64,000 bases of DNA from Epiperipatus broadwayi (taxonomy: Eukaryota; Onychophora; Udeonychophora; Euonychophora; Peripatidae). The stretch is from positions 3,162,001 through 3,226,000 of the forward strand of contig JAQFVV010012435.1 of the NCBI GenBank assembly GCA_028023455.1, given 5' to 3'. The position numbers were made by a program, and so were the translations under genes. The notes below the pieces were generated by a model, which ran no database searches, had not been told where the DNA came from, and saw only the letters and a list, made by a program, of their open reading frames with translations. Shown here in pieces: positions 50,151-62,394 of the stretch (its first letter is position 1; each line of letters starts with the position of its first letter).

Positions 50151-50235
50151 AGCATTGGTGGTCGAGAGGTCAGCGAAGGCTGCCGGGTTAGCGGGTTCGC
50201 TTCCCGGCTGATGTTGTGACACATGGGGAAAAAAA
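50151..50235 (+). repeat. tRNA-derived SINE head
   Basis: TGGTCGAGAGG (50159-50169) matches the RNA polymerase III A box and GGTTCGCTTCC (50194-50204) the B box, 35 bases apart as in tRNA genes. The T-stem CGGG/CCCG pairs around TTCGCTT. The anticodon arm is not recognisable and the 3' side runs into ggggaaaaaaaag. It is therefore a tRNA-derived SINE or tRNA pseudogene, not a functional tRNA. It stands out by its GC content. Confidence 0.65.
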
Positions 50236-50734
50236 AGATTAAAATACTACTGTTCTGATTAAAACCAATTTTTCAGCAAGACCAATACTCTTCTGACAGA
50301 TTTAAAGTTCAATGACCCACATTCAATCTAATTACTTAGCTAGACACATTATCATATTTATTAAATATTTTTTTCATTTTCTAACAATTCTTTAATTCTC
50401 AATACAAGAAAAAAAAACAATAATATTTTAGTTACAAAAAAAATTACATGACATTTTTATATTTCTGTTATAAAACTATTTTTATAATATATATATGATC
50501 AAAAGAAATCTTTATTTTTTCAATATTAATGACTAGATTTAATAATTAGTGATTTATACCTTTATTTACTTAACGAAAATTAATACTATTTTTCTCTTTT
50601 TCAACATTAAAATTTTTTTTGTTACATTATCAATTAATTTTTAAATAATATAACTTTATTGACTTACATTTATTACATAAGTGAATCGTTTCAAAGCATT
50701 AAAAAATAAAATTCTCTGTATATATATGTGTGTC

Positions 50735-51370
50735 ATCATTAAAACCAATCAACATGTAGACAATCTCAATATCAATAACAATCAACAATTTCAAACTGTT
50801 GTCATGACAACCCCCTTTTAACAATAAATGTAGAATCACACTTTTGATAATTTATTTAAATAGACACTAAAGAATGCAATTTGACCATAGAGATTGAAAC
50901 CATTGATACAGAAAAATTTAAATATACTTCCTTAAACAGGTAAGTATAACTTGCTCTGAATGCAGACTAATTAATAGTCAATTATAACATTACAAATTGC
51001 AACCAAAGTATTACTTAAATAATAAGTGTAATAATGTTTAAGGCTAAATGGGTTTATAAGTAACCATTAGAAACCAGTCAACCCTTAAACAATCCCAATA
51101 TAAATAATAATCAATAATTTCAAACTGTTGTCAAGGCAACCTTCTTTTAGCTATAGAGGAAGAATCCCACCTCCATTAATGGTCTTATAAATTTATGAAG
51201 AGATTAAAGATTGTAATTGGACTACAGAGATTGAAATTATTGATTAAAATAAGTCTAAATAAACATCCTTAAACAGGTAAATATAACCTATTCTGAATGC
51301 AGACTAATAAATAGTCAATTATAACATTACAAACTGCAATTATAACATACAAATTGCACCCAAAGTATTA
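50735..51370 (+). repeat. Two tandem copies of a dispersed 310-bp repeat
   Basis: The copies at about 50740-51010 and 51065-51345 share caatctcaatat, atttcaaactgttgtca, agagattgaaa, ttaaacaggtaa and ctgaatgcagactaat. A third, partial copy lies at 55455-55560. Each contains a palindromic GTTGTC-(AT/AA)-GRCAAC motif (50798-50811 and 51127-51140). Confidence 0.85.
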
Positions 51371-53590
51371 CACACTCATATAAGTATTATCCACTGACGT
51401 AAATGTTACCCAACTGGCATATAAATAACATTCACATTTCATAAAAATTAATGTCCAACATGAGAGGTTTTTGCAAAATATTAATATAATTAATACAATG
51501 GTTGAAGATATATTCACTTTTAATATGTTTACATGTTAGTTTACACTTTTTTGATTATAAGTATATGTAAATATCACTTCAAATTTAAAAAAAACTATCT
51601 ATGATGTAAACTGTTATATCAGGATCTTAATTTGAAAATGATTGATATGATAAAATGACAGTACAAACAAAATAGATTCAGCAAAGAAATTAAAATTATT
51701 TATATGGTGCTAATTTGGGATAAAAAGAACAATCAAAATATGTGTGTAAAAAGTTTTATTATATAAACTATTTGGATATCGAGTTCTCTTCGGCAACTCT
51801 TCATAAAGATGTTGCAAAGATTTTTAGAAAAAGCTAATAAATATGTTAATTATCTGGAGCTTTATAGTTTTTCTTGTTTTACAAACAATCCTACTCTTGC
51901 TTCAAAATTCTCACTTATTCAACATTGTATCTTCAAATCAAACTTCAGATTATACATCTACAACAATATTGGCCTCTCCTATAAATAAATATTTAAATCA
52001 CTGTTTAAACACTTTTTAAATCAAAATAAAACTTTGTAAAATAAACATGGAAAATCAAAAGTGTAAATTCAAATCTAAATTTTGAGCATTGAAAAAAAAA
52101 GTTTACATTTACATTTGTTGCAAAAGTTTAACTTTCCTATAGCTATGTAACTTGAAATATATACTTATCATTAAACCAAATATTAGCCCCATAAGGTTAA
52201 TGGCATATATGAACAGTGAAATGATAGCCATAATTTGTATAAAAAGCATGATTAAAGATAATTAAAAAATAATGCATATAACTTGTAAATAATACTAATG
52301 CTTAAGTAAACAAGGTTTTTTTCATCACAAATCTTCTTTAAATGTGAGAATCTTAATAAATTAAAACCTAAGTTATAGTTGAAAATTAATATTTATACAT
52401 TTGTGGAAAAGAAAATTCTTCAGTATATTGACACAATAGAATGTACTTAGTGTAAATAAAATTCAATTTTATTCTTACTGCTGATTATTGATGATTGGGC
52501 CTTGGCACAGCTGCTGAAATGGGTTTCTGTAAAACTGATGTTGTTTGACTTGTAACTTTATAGTTTTTAATTTACAATTTGATTATTAAATATAACACAT
52601 TGTATCTTATTTTAACATTGATTCAATAGAAGGTGATCAAATGCTATCATTCATAACAATATTACATTAATTTCTATAAAGGAATGACACTTTCATAATC
52701 AAGTTCAAGTGTATCAAAATTCAGATCATTAAGTTACAAAAATGAAAACATATGAAGTATTCATACACGCATAAATAAAAAAAAAGTATTAAACCCCCAC
52801 TATTAGGCAAGATGTACTCAATAAACCCCCATAGAGAAACAGTGATTAAAAATATTGCTCATTACTGAATGCAAAGCTTTGTGACATTTTTTATTCTTAA
52901 ATTTTACTCTTTAGCTAAGTCTACTTACTCACTCATTTACCAGCCTGTATTTTGACTGGATAAGTAAGATGTCTATGGTTCAGCTAACTGAAAAAAATAC
53001 AAAATTTGATTAAAAATTTAAAAAATTCAATTTACATGGAACTAGATTTGAATCTATATTATAGAACATAGAGAATTACATACTACCTCAACTTTCTGTG
53101 TGTGTATTATTTATATGTAAATGTAAATAGTTTTTTCAGTTAACCATGTAAACATGTGTGGAGACAGTATCTGAATTAAACATCTTATTATTATGCTACC
53201 CTAAAAAATCTACATATGCCAATCATATATTTAAATATATATTAAAAATTAATTAACGAGATATTGTTATGCAAAATGGATTTATATAAAAAAACAACTC
53301 CCCTAAGGATTATTTGTGTGTGTGTGTACATGAAAGGTACCTATGATTATGGTTCACATAGTAAAAAAAAGTGGACAGCTTGAATGCTGTTGATATAACA
53401 ACTGCCAAAGTTTAAGATTTTCCTCTATTAATGTATAAATATAGATGTTAAAGTTATATCAGAATTAGTGCATGAAGAACTGATTCATTTCAGATGCAAT
53501 GCAATGGATTATAGTTACTGGCTGTGCATGTGTAGAAATTTACACACAGACTTTAAAATTTTTTTTATAAAAAATTCCAATTGTTATTTA
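51371..53590. other. AT-rich DNA, nothing recognised
   Basis: A GT run at 53319-53330 and short homopolymers only. Confidence 0.45.
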
Positions 53591-53690
53591 TTTTTTATTC
53601 TTTTTCTATTTTGTTATTTGATATTGAATAGACTTTTATTTTTTATTCTTTTTCTATTTTATTTGATATTGAATAGACTTTGTTATTTTA
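53590..53690. repeat. Short tandem duplication, about 50 bp
   Basis: attttttattctttttctat followed by tttgatattgaatagacttt occurs twice in a row (about 53588-53637 and 53638-53684). It creates the repeated segment in the 87-codon frame at 53468-53731, which shows no other family features. Confidence 0.85.
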
Positions 53691-54394
53691 ACATGTGCTT
53701 GAGTTTATTTAAATTTACTGTTGCTCTCTAGTCTGGAATTGAGATAATAATATCCACATGGCATACCAACATGCATATATAAATGCATCTCTAAATGTCA
53801 GTATCACATTTTTTGAAAATTCCTATTCTACATTATGCAATTTCATTATTTCAAGTTAAGTGGTGAGCACTAATTTATGTCACCCATTCTGTTCAATTGT
53901 TTTCATACATTTGATCATAAGACTCTTTATCATAACATTCTTCAAAAACAGTTACTAATGCAGAAAATCATTTCACATAGATATGTTTATGTTAAAAACT
54001 ATAACTGAATGTAATGAAGCAATAGGGTACAGTTGGTCATCATTAGTCTTGATCTATTGTTTTAATTGCTGTTACAAAAAAGTCTATACTCATGTCAATA
54101 GAAGTGTATTCCATTTTTTTACAATGTTGCATTGTTATAAACAAAATCAAGTTAACCAATTTACAAAAAATATTTATGATAAGTAGGTTAATTCTCATTG
54201 AAATGGATTTAAATAAATTTAAAGGGATGTCAGCTACAACCATTATGGATAATGCATTTATTCACCACACTTGCCTTACTACATAAAAAAATGATGAATT
54301 CCTTTCTCTAAAGCAATATTGCATGAATAACTTCCTCCAACAATTGATTTTTAGCAATACCAACAATCAAAGAAAATGTGTTTATACTAAATTA

Positions 54395-54560
54395 TAAAAA
54401 GAGATCACATGTGAGACAGATGGATGAAATAAGAAAGGGTGCTGAAATGATGTGGAAGAGAGAAGTGATGTGGAGAAGAGAAACTAGGATGGATTGGGCT
54501 TGTAAAGACATTCATTCTAACATGGATTGATAATGGTTAAAAGTTATGATGATAGATATA
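54395..54560 (+). pseudogene. RTE-type LINE 3' end, copy 2
   Basis: Encodes RQMDEIRKGAEMMWKREVMW and then a tail ending near attgataatggtt, as in the copies at 35.4 and 63.1 kb. Only about 45 codons remain. Confidence 0.75.
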
Positions 54561-55450
54561 ATAAACTCTGATGATATGTATATCAATATGCTTTATAGGT
54601 TTTAAAATAAAAAAACATCCCAGTTTTATATAATGTAATGTATAATTCCAATCACCATAATCATAGTCATTTTTCCTAAACTTCAAAGGCATGCAGAAAT
54701 CTTTGAAGTGTAATAAGAATAGTTATGATTATGATGTTGGCACTGAAAATGGATTAAGCTAAATAATCTATATTTAAAGCTTACTACATTTATATTTATC
54801 AAAGATTTTAATAATTATTAAACTATAGATAGTAACATTAAAGTTTATTTTTGTGTGTTTATCATGAAAGAAAAAAAAAGATTTATTGAATAAAGCTTCA
54901 CAATTCATAAATTCAAAACCAGGAATTTTGGATCAATGGTAGCCTACCTGTAATTTGATGAAGCATTACTTAACTATACTATAGCTGTTTACACTACTTG
55001 CCATCTTCCTAATATGATTCATTCAAGCATCACATTACAAATATTAGTCATTCTTTTACAATGCTCAAGAGATTATTATATATTACAAATATGAGAAGCC
55101 TACTTTCGTTGCACAAGTAATATATTTTTTAGAAAATCAATTTACTTCTATTAATAATATTATTGCTACAAATAAAATGTATTAAAATGATTCAGATAAC
55201 ACAAACTGCATTTATAAAGCTTCTTTAAAATTTCATTTACCATTCCAAGAATTTAATAGATTAAATTAAAGCTAATGTGTTAACATTTATATTTGTTCGA
55301 ATATTTAAAGGGGAAAAATATATCATTCGCATACTTAAAGGGAAAATATAAAGACTTTATTTGTTTGTGATGGATGATTCAACAATGATTGGGACAATCT
55401 TTTGTGATGATGGGTTTGAGATGAAATAAAATTTTACATAGATCTTCCCC
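54561..55450. other. AT-rich DNA, nothing recognised
   Basis: Contains a short inverted pair around 54650-54740 (ccataatcatagtcattttt, ttcaaaggcatgcagaaatctttgaa, then agttatgattatgatg) that may be a small foldback. Confidence 0.4.
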
Positions 55451-55454
55451 TCCC

Positions 55455-55560
55455 ATATATAAACAATTAGAAATCAGTAAACACTTAGACAATCCCAATA
55501 TAGAAAGCAATCGACAATCTCAAACAGTTGTCAAGGCAATCTCCTTTTAATAATAAAAGC
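55455..55560 (+). repeat. Third copy of the 310-bp dispersed repeat
   Basis: attagaaatcagtaaacact, agacaatcccaatata and cagttgtcaaggcaatctcc match 51065-51150. It breaks off after about 100 bases into ACACACACATATAT. Confidence 0.75.
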
Positions 55561-57190
55561 AGAAAACACACACACATATATGTAAAAAGTTAAAACAGTG
55601 TTTAAATAACTCACTACAGGACTAAAGCCTCCCCCAACAGCTCTTAATGGAGAATATTAAAATAAATTCAATTGGATTTATTGTTTGAGAGTTCATACCA
55701 TATTAAGGATCAGAAATTCCAGTACTGAAGTTATTCTAAAGTTCTTATGTTCTAATGTTTAACCCCTACACTATTGCACTTAATCAAGCAGGACATAAAA
55801 AAACAGTAAAGAAGATATACTCATCAGGTTTGCTAAATGGGTGATGATATGAAAAATATTCTTGCAAAGCTTTGAGCTTTAATGTTTTTAGTTCTTATTC
55901 TTAATCAGCATTGACTATGATTGAAATTGATGTTGATGATTATTTACATGACAACAATCTTAACACATTACCAACTGACTTATACTACTGCCTGTATACC
56001 AAGAAATAAATTTTGTTATGGATAATGATAATCAAAATATGAATAATATCATACAATTGTATTGTTAATATTTTATCAGCCTATTCTTATCTCAAACTTT
56101 TTTATATCACGGCTTCATCTTTTACTATTTACACATTTAATAAACACTTTATTTTTCAGGTAATCTAAAACATTGATTAACTAGATTACCATGCTACCTA
56201 TGTAGACAGTTTAATATATTTTCATTATTACATTCACTTGTAGGCAGAGGCAGATTCTATACCCTTTCAAATATGTATCAGAGAGTGAATAAATACGGCA
56301 CTATAAAGATATTCCCAAGATTTTTAAATATTATTTATCAACACAGAGTTTCAAAATTTACTGTGTCACAATGATCTATCAGTGCAAACATAACTTACTA
56401 CTTTCTCCATGAATATATTACGCAACAAACTTTGCTCATGAAGTTGTTAAACACATTAAGAGCTTGGATCTTCCTGATACACGTTTTTAGTTCAATATTT
56501 TTTCATAACATGCCCTAACTTGTAAATAGAGATTAGTTTCTGAGCATTGTTAACACCAAGGACAAAAAATTGTTGTACTAATTAGATATTTTTATTGATA
56601 ATTATCAGTTTTATTAAGTAATACAAAAAACTGTCTTAAACAGCTTACAGCAAAGCAAAAATATTTCCAGCAACTGTACGCATGGAAATAATAAGATTCA
56701 TAACTGGTTAATGAAAGTTTATGTGGGTTTCACAACAATTAACTAATATTTTACTTCTATTCTACCACACATTCATGAAGTACATAAAATAATGCAGCTA
56801 AGAAGGTAAACAACTCCCAAAATCCATGTCATGCTAAATTAATACTCTTACATTAATCCAGATTACTATTATATCAAACAAAATTTTTTATTTGTTTGCT
56901 ATTTATCAGTATCAAAATACTATGATTTGATTTACATGTGTTAATCTTTCTGCAACCACAAGTTTAATAATATTTATTTCAGTTGAATATATCAATGGCA
57001 TTTACTGAATTTAAATCCAGAATTCTTCATGCTTGAAAAAATAGTTGTCTGGATTGCTATTTGTGTTAGAAGTAGAAAAGAATCGCCTTTTTTTACCTTT
57101 AATTAAACTCAAGACAAAAATTTTTTTATTGGATACTAGAGAAAATTAATTTAGCCTTAGGATGTCAATAGTAATTACGTCCTAACAACA
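55561..57190. other. AT-rich DNA, nothing recognised
   Basis: No gene or shared repeat was recognised. Confidence 0.45.
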
Positions 57191-57201
57191 TTTCTTATAA
57201 A

Positions 57202-57320
57202 GATCTCTCTATCTCTTTCTCTCTCTCTCTCTCTCTATCTATATAATAAATATTTGTATTCGTTTCACAATATATGTAATATACAAATCAATATATATAT
57301 ATATATTGATTTGTATATTA
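57202..57320. repeat. (CT)n run and 44-bp palindrome
   Basis: A CT microsatellite (57202-57240) is followed by a perfect palindrome at 57277-57320 (taatatacaaatcaatatat and its complement) and another AT run. Confidence 0.9.
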
Positions 57321-57754
57321 TATATATATATATATTAAGAACTCTGGTAGAAAGTTTCACAGTTTTTAACATCCAAATCATTTATTGCTGACAAAAATAG
57401 ATTCTGTTATCATTTAATGACCCAATCGATATTGAGATGTATCCATATTTACAACTAATACAAGTTACTTTTACAATTTATTATTGTCTGAATTTGTTTG
57501 TGTATAACATTATTTGGAGATAATGAAAACATTCATTTTTAATGGTTAAAAACACTTTTGGCATTATCATTCCAGGCTTTTCATACTATTTGCTAGATGG
57601 GGAGTAACATATATTGAAGATTTCAAATTATTATATTAAATTTAATATATCGATAGTGATTTTGGATTTTGAAAATGAGTATTTTATGACTCTTTTTTGA
57701 AAAAAAAGGTAAAACATGTATATATAATTAAGCCACTAAAGATCACATGATCAC

Positions 57755-58025
57755 CATTTTCGATGCTTACACAAACTGTTAAAACAGTATTGATGTGATA
57801 CGATTCTCTGTGGCTTCTCCTTTTTCAAAGTCAGAACACTCTCATCCACTATTCTCAGAGATACCTGTTCACCACCATATCTTCCTCTTTTATTCCCACT
57901 CTGTCCTCCCCCCCTCATATTCTTGTATATTCTGCTACATTCCATTTCCATAACATAATCCTTGTCAACTCTATGGCCTTTATATCTAAATTTTCTTTAT
58001 CTTTTCCCAAACCCAGCATAAAAAA
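57755..58025 (-). repeat. Dispersed repeat, copy B
   Basis: Collinear with 44695-44950. On the minus strand it has a 66-codon frame (57751-57951) containing GGGQSGNKRGRYGG and an acidic stretch. I recognise no family, and the other copy does not keep the frame. Confidence 0.65.
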
Positions 58026-58185
58026 CAAGAACCTACATTCTGTAAAATTATTTGTATTTATTCTCCCACAAATTTATTATTTGCACCCCTTCTGCTTGTA
58101 GGCATTTACATTCAATTGAAAGATACCTAATATTTTTTATGCCTTCCTTACATAACTTGAATGCTAAATCACCCATATAGTAGCA

Positions 58186-58548
58186 AACTCTTCATACAGT
58201 AGTGCCATCTGGTGCAATCCACAGTAATCAATGTATGCAAGATGGTGTATGCATAAAATTTCTGGTGTCTACTCATCCAATATCCCCAGACTAATTTCTA
58301 GCTTGTGGCTTTTATCAATGATGCAACAGATGGATGCTTGATGATTGCATTCAATCCTAAGATTTAGGTGTAATGGTTTCAGATCCAAAGTTTCTCACCG
58401 ATGAAAGCCACAAACTAAAAACTAGTCTAGGGATATTAAATGAGTAAGCATTCTATACAGATTTTATGCACAAACTTTTTTGTATACATTGATTACTATG
58501 GCTTGCACTGGTTGGCACTACTGTATGGAAAGTTTTTAATTAATATAT
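58186..58548. mobile_element. Family-2 foldback, complete but decayed
   Basis: Arms at about 58186-58320 and 58390-58548 are inverted copies (aactcttcatacagtagtgc against actactgtatggaaagttt; tgcataaaatttctggtg against cagattttatgcacaaac). Both arms keep hammerhead traces: minus strand near 58325-58285 (CATTGAT, AGCCACAAGCT, GAAATTAGTC) and plus strand near 58387-58425 (CCGATGA, AGCCACAAACT, AAAACTAGTC). Both have lost essential core bases. Confidence 0.8.
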
Positions 58549-58639
58549 AATTATAGTAGTGATATTAGTTGTTAGTAACCATCTTTAATTATAATGATAC
58601 TCAACATTGTTGGTGGTTAATTTCTGGAAAATCAAAAAA

Positions 58640-58970
58640 TATGCTAATCTAATGTATTTATGAAGGTTTGTGGTAATAACTGTTCTAGTTGTATTTTTAT
58701 ATTGAACTATTTCCATCATCTAATATGAGTATTGAATGTCTTTAGAAAAAAATTAACTTTATTTAAATATTCCCAATACATGCAACTGTTAGCAATAGCA
58801 CATCAAACAGGTTAGTATCTATTTCAATATTCCAAATACATTTAACTCTTAGTAATAGCACATCAAACAGGTTAGTGTATTTGGAATATTTAAATAAAAG
58901 TTAAATTTTTCTAAAGACATTAAATACTTTTATTAGATGATGTAGTTTATTTTGTTGGATTAATTGTTAA
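58640..58970. mobile_element. Family-4 foldback
   Basis: Two inverted arms of the family-4 repeat meet near 58830: tttaaatattcccaatacat against tatttggaatatttaaataa, agcacatcaaacaggttagt on both sides, and aatgtctttagaaaaaaatt against aatttttctaaagacatt. The left arm extends to about 58650. The ribozyme-like part seen at 10.8 and 43.1 kb is not included. Confidence 0.75.
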
Positions 58971-59619
58971 TTAAAAACTCAGTTATCACAATCTAGTAAA
59001 TTATCATAAATTAATGACATTTGCAAAATTAGATAATTGTTGGTTTGTGCAGTATTTAATGTAGCCATGTCTAAAATATTGATATTTTCTTATTTTTTCA
59101 TTCCTTGTATTCAGAAAACCAGTTCCAATTGAGAAAATCAACCATGGTTTTCTTTTACCCTCAAATAACTTTATTAATGATTTGCATATTTAAGAATTGA
59201 AGATAAAATATAAAAAAAACATATTGAAATGTTAAATGAGAATAAAATGTATTATATTTCCAAAGCTCAAATTGTATATGCAAAAAATAATTCATATAAT
59301 TTTGTAGTTTGTCCATACAAAACATTTCCAAAACAAAATATATTAACATCCCTCAATAAAAAATATGCATTGATAATAAGACCATACCAATTAATATAAT
59401 TTTCATTTAAAAATAAAAGTAAAATAGAACTGTTGTAGACATATCATACATATTCATGAATGTTGATTTTTTTATTTGCATTTGTAATTAAAATTTGCAT
59501 GAGTTTGTTTGCTCATTGTTTGTTCATTTACATAATAAAGTGGTTTCTTTTTTTATATAATCTAAAGCTGAGTGCACGTTTAGTGAAGGTGACCATAATT
59601 AATTCCATAGACTATTCAT

Positions 59620-59880
59620 ATCAAAAAGATATTACCTGACTGTACAAATACTACTGGCTAATGTCCTATAAATGAATGTTCTGTTTGTGACTCCTTAACA
59701 TACTTGAATACAAGTACTTTATATCCCTTAAAGTCATAACCAAAAAAATATATTATCTGACTATTCAAAATGCTGCTGTCTAGAGCATATTGCATTCAAA
59801 TATTGTAGAAATAAATGCCCTGCTTGTGGCTCCTTGACATAATTGAATACAGCTGTCTTATATCCTTAAAGTCATAACCA
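59620..59880 (+). repeat. Two-copy tandem repeat, about 125-bp period
   Basis: Copies at about 59624-59740 and 59745-59879 share attacctgac/attatctgac, aatgttctgtttgtgactcc/aatgccctgcttgtggctcc, cttgaatacaa, and ttaaagtcataacca. Divergence is moderate. Confidence 0.8.
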
Positions 59881-60699
59881 AAGAAAATACCAATACAGTG
59901 TCTCATATTAAAAATAATGATGATGTGGTATCATGGTTTGTAAAATACAGAGACATCAGAAAACTGATACCAACAATTTGCATTATGCTAATCACTTTAT
60001 AAGATAGAAAACTAAAGTTGTAACAAATTAATAAATAGAAAGACTTCAAATAATATCAATTGCCTATTTCCCTATTCCAATTAAAGTCAAAGAAATCATA
60101 AAACTCTCTTAGAAGATCAAATAGATCATCATTTAAACTATTCTTTGAGAAAAAGGAGAAATTATTCACACACAAAAAAGGTGAATTGAATCAATTCTAT
60201 AAAAAATAACATAACATAAAAATGAAAAATAAAAAGAATTATGCAAACCAAATGATATGATACAATATAAAAATAAAAACTGAAAATATTCTTCTAGTCT
60301 TTATTTTAAGATAAGTGAATTTTAGAACATAAATATCCATATCCCACATAATGGACAATAATGATGTCAATTTTCAACCAATTTTATAAATTCATCATGC
60401 TCTTAGGTACAATATATTTTGATGTATATAATCACTATTGAAATTTTTGAAATGGGTCTAACTGTATGTTTCAGTGAAGTTATTAGTCACAAGAATATTT
60501 TCAAATGACTTGCATGATTTGTGATGGAAGAGAGAGCACTGAAGGCAAATTTATGGAGATATAAAATACATTGTTACATTTGATGTCACATCTTGTGATT
60601 CACACATACTAATTCCATAAAATTTATCCAATAAATATCTAAGCTATATTTAAATGCATGTACATTGCCTATACTAAACTAAAGTTAACATAATTATAA

Positions 60700-61045
60700 A
60701 GGACTTGAACTCAGACTTTCAAAATCTTCACGGCCATCCAATCCATCTTATACAACTAATACACTTGACCACATACATGTGAAATAGATATATAATCTCA
60801 AATATATGTATTTTATGCGTAGACAGCATGCATCAGTTAGTCCACTAAGTTTGAAGATTTGCTATCTTAATATAATTTGAGCCATAATTGTGTGTTGGAT
60901 ATAGTAATCTGGATTAACTGATGAGTGCTGGCTCAGCACGAAATATGTATATTGGAGATCATATATCTTTTTACATGTATGTGGTTATGTGTATCAATTG
61001 TATAAGATGGATTGAATGGCTGTGGGAAGTTTAAAAGTCTATGTT
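60700..61045. mobile_element. Family-1 foldback with two divergent hammerheads
   Basis: The left arm (60700-60868) and right arm (60870-61045) are inverted copies: tatacaactaatacactt against gtatcaattgtataaga, cacatacatgtgaaatag against cttttt-acatgtatgtgg, gactttcaaaatcttc against gggaagtttaaaagtc. The left arm carries a hammerhead on the minus strand with CTGATGC (A9 changed) and AAAA instead of GAAA. The right arm carries an intact core on the plus strand (60900-60968). The two ribozymes point away from the centre. Confidence 0.8.
60900..60968 (+). ncRNA. Hammerhead ribozyme, family 1, intact core
   Basis: CTGATGA at 60918-60924. Stem II GTGCTG/CAGCAC (60925-60930, 60934-60939) is perfect with loop GCT. 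GAAA lies at 60940-60943, then ATATGTAT and A17 at 60951, triplet AUA, predicted cut between 60951 and 60952. Stem I inner strands TTAA (60914-60917) and TTGG (60952-60955) give two A-U and two U-G pairs. After a GGA bulge the helix resumes with ATCT/AGAT and GATATA/TATATC. The bulge next to a small loop II fits the tertiary contact of natural type I hammerheads. All invariant core bases are present. Confidence 0.75.
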
Positions 61046-62390
61046 AATGTCTAACATATGTAACTAGACAACACATGTATTGATTTAGAATGACTTTTCA
61101 GATAACTTAGAGAGAAAAATCGCCTTGTCACTGTGTCATGTATATAGTAATGTAAATAATAATGTAATATTCTATTTAATTGATTATATATACTTACTTA
61201 TAATTTAATAAAACAATTAATTTTCATAAATAATATTTAAATGAATGTATATGCTTGCTTAAAATTTAAAAAACAATTATTTTTCATAAATAATTGTAAA
61301 CTTATTAAAGCTGTATTCTGATTAAAAAAACATCTGGAAAAGGAAACAAAATAAATATATATTTATTATATTTTACATTTTCATCTTCATTCCTATTTAT
61401 GGAATAATAATCATCTTTTCCCTCTTTTCCTATAAAAATTTATAAACCAGTAGGAAGAGCAGATGCATGAACAGATAAAAGAAGAGTTGAGATTTTTTTT
61501 CTCTTCTATTTGAATTTATTTACAATCCCACAGAGTTTTAAACATTGGAGCCCAGCTGCTGCAAATCATCAAATTTCCAGCAATTGCTTTGATTAAAATT
61601 ATTTTGAATTATTTTTAAAGCAATTTCTCTGACATTTTAAAGTGAGATTAACCTTAAACTTAATTATTTAGAAACGTTTTATCAAAAATAAAATAATTTG
61701 TGATAAAATTTGCAGAAAACCATTTATAGCCACTATTTTTTAAAAAAATTGTAAAATTATAAATTTAAAAATTTATATTCTAAAAAATTTATCTTAAGGT
61801 TTTTCCAGTATCTAAAAATCAATGAGTTATATACTCACTTATTTACAAGGTCATGTCACATTTAAGCACTTGAGTAATAGGTTAAGTACAGCAGTTGTTT
61901 TCAATTAATAATACTAGACTTTTATTCTCAGCTGGAATTTATTTAAAAAGCTTTAACTCTTAAAACCTTTCATGCTTTAGTATAGTGATGGAATAATGGA
62001 TTCACATTGAAAAGGTACTCTATGAAGCTTATCTTTGCCATTTCCAGTATCACATATCTTCTGAAAGAACTTATCAGTTGATTTTTTAAAACTTTTCATA
62101 TGTGTTTGTTTGTGAATGTAGGAATTTTAAAAATGCATTTTTTTTATCAGAACAAAATATTGTTTATGTACAATTTAATGTATATAAAAGTAAAAATCTA
62201 AAATCTTTCCAAACATGAAATATCAAACAGAAATCCTAAAATGTTATTTGCATAAAATACATATTAAAAAGATATAAAAAGTTTATATGAAATATAGTTA
62301 ATGATGTCAAAACCTAATAGTTTGAAATTTTTCAATATAAGAAATGCAAAATCTTTAATTCGTGGAATAGATTTCATGGAAATTATTTAA
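61046..62390. other. AT-rich DNA, nothing recognised
   Basis: No frame or shared repeat. A small direct duplication around 61195-61310 (aatttaataaaacaattaatttt-cataaataat twice). Confidence 0.45.
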
Positions 62391-62394
62391 GTCA

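Noticed and set aside
50151-50235. Functional tRNA gene
   Set aside because: A and B boxes are present, but no anticodon arm or 7-bp acceptor stem can be formed.
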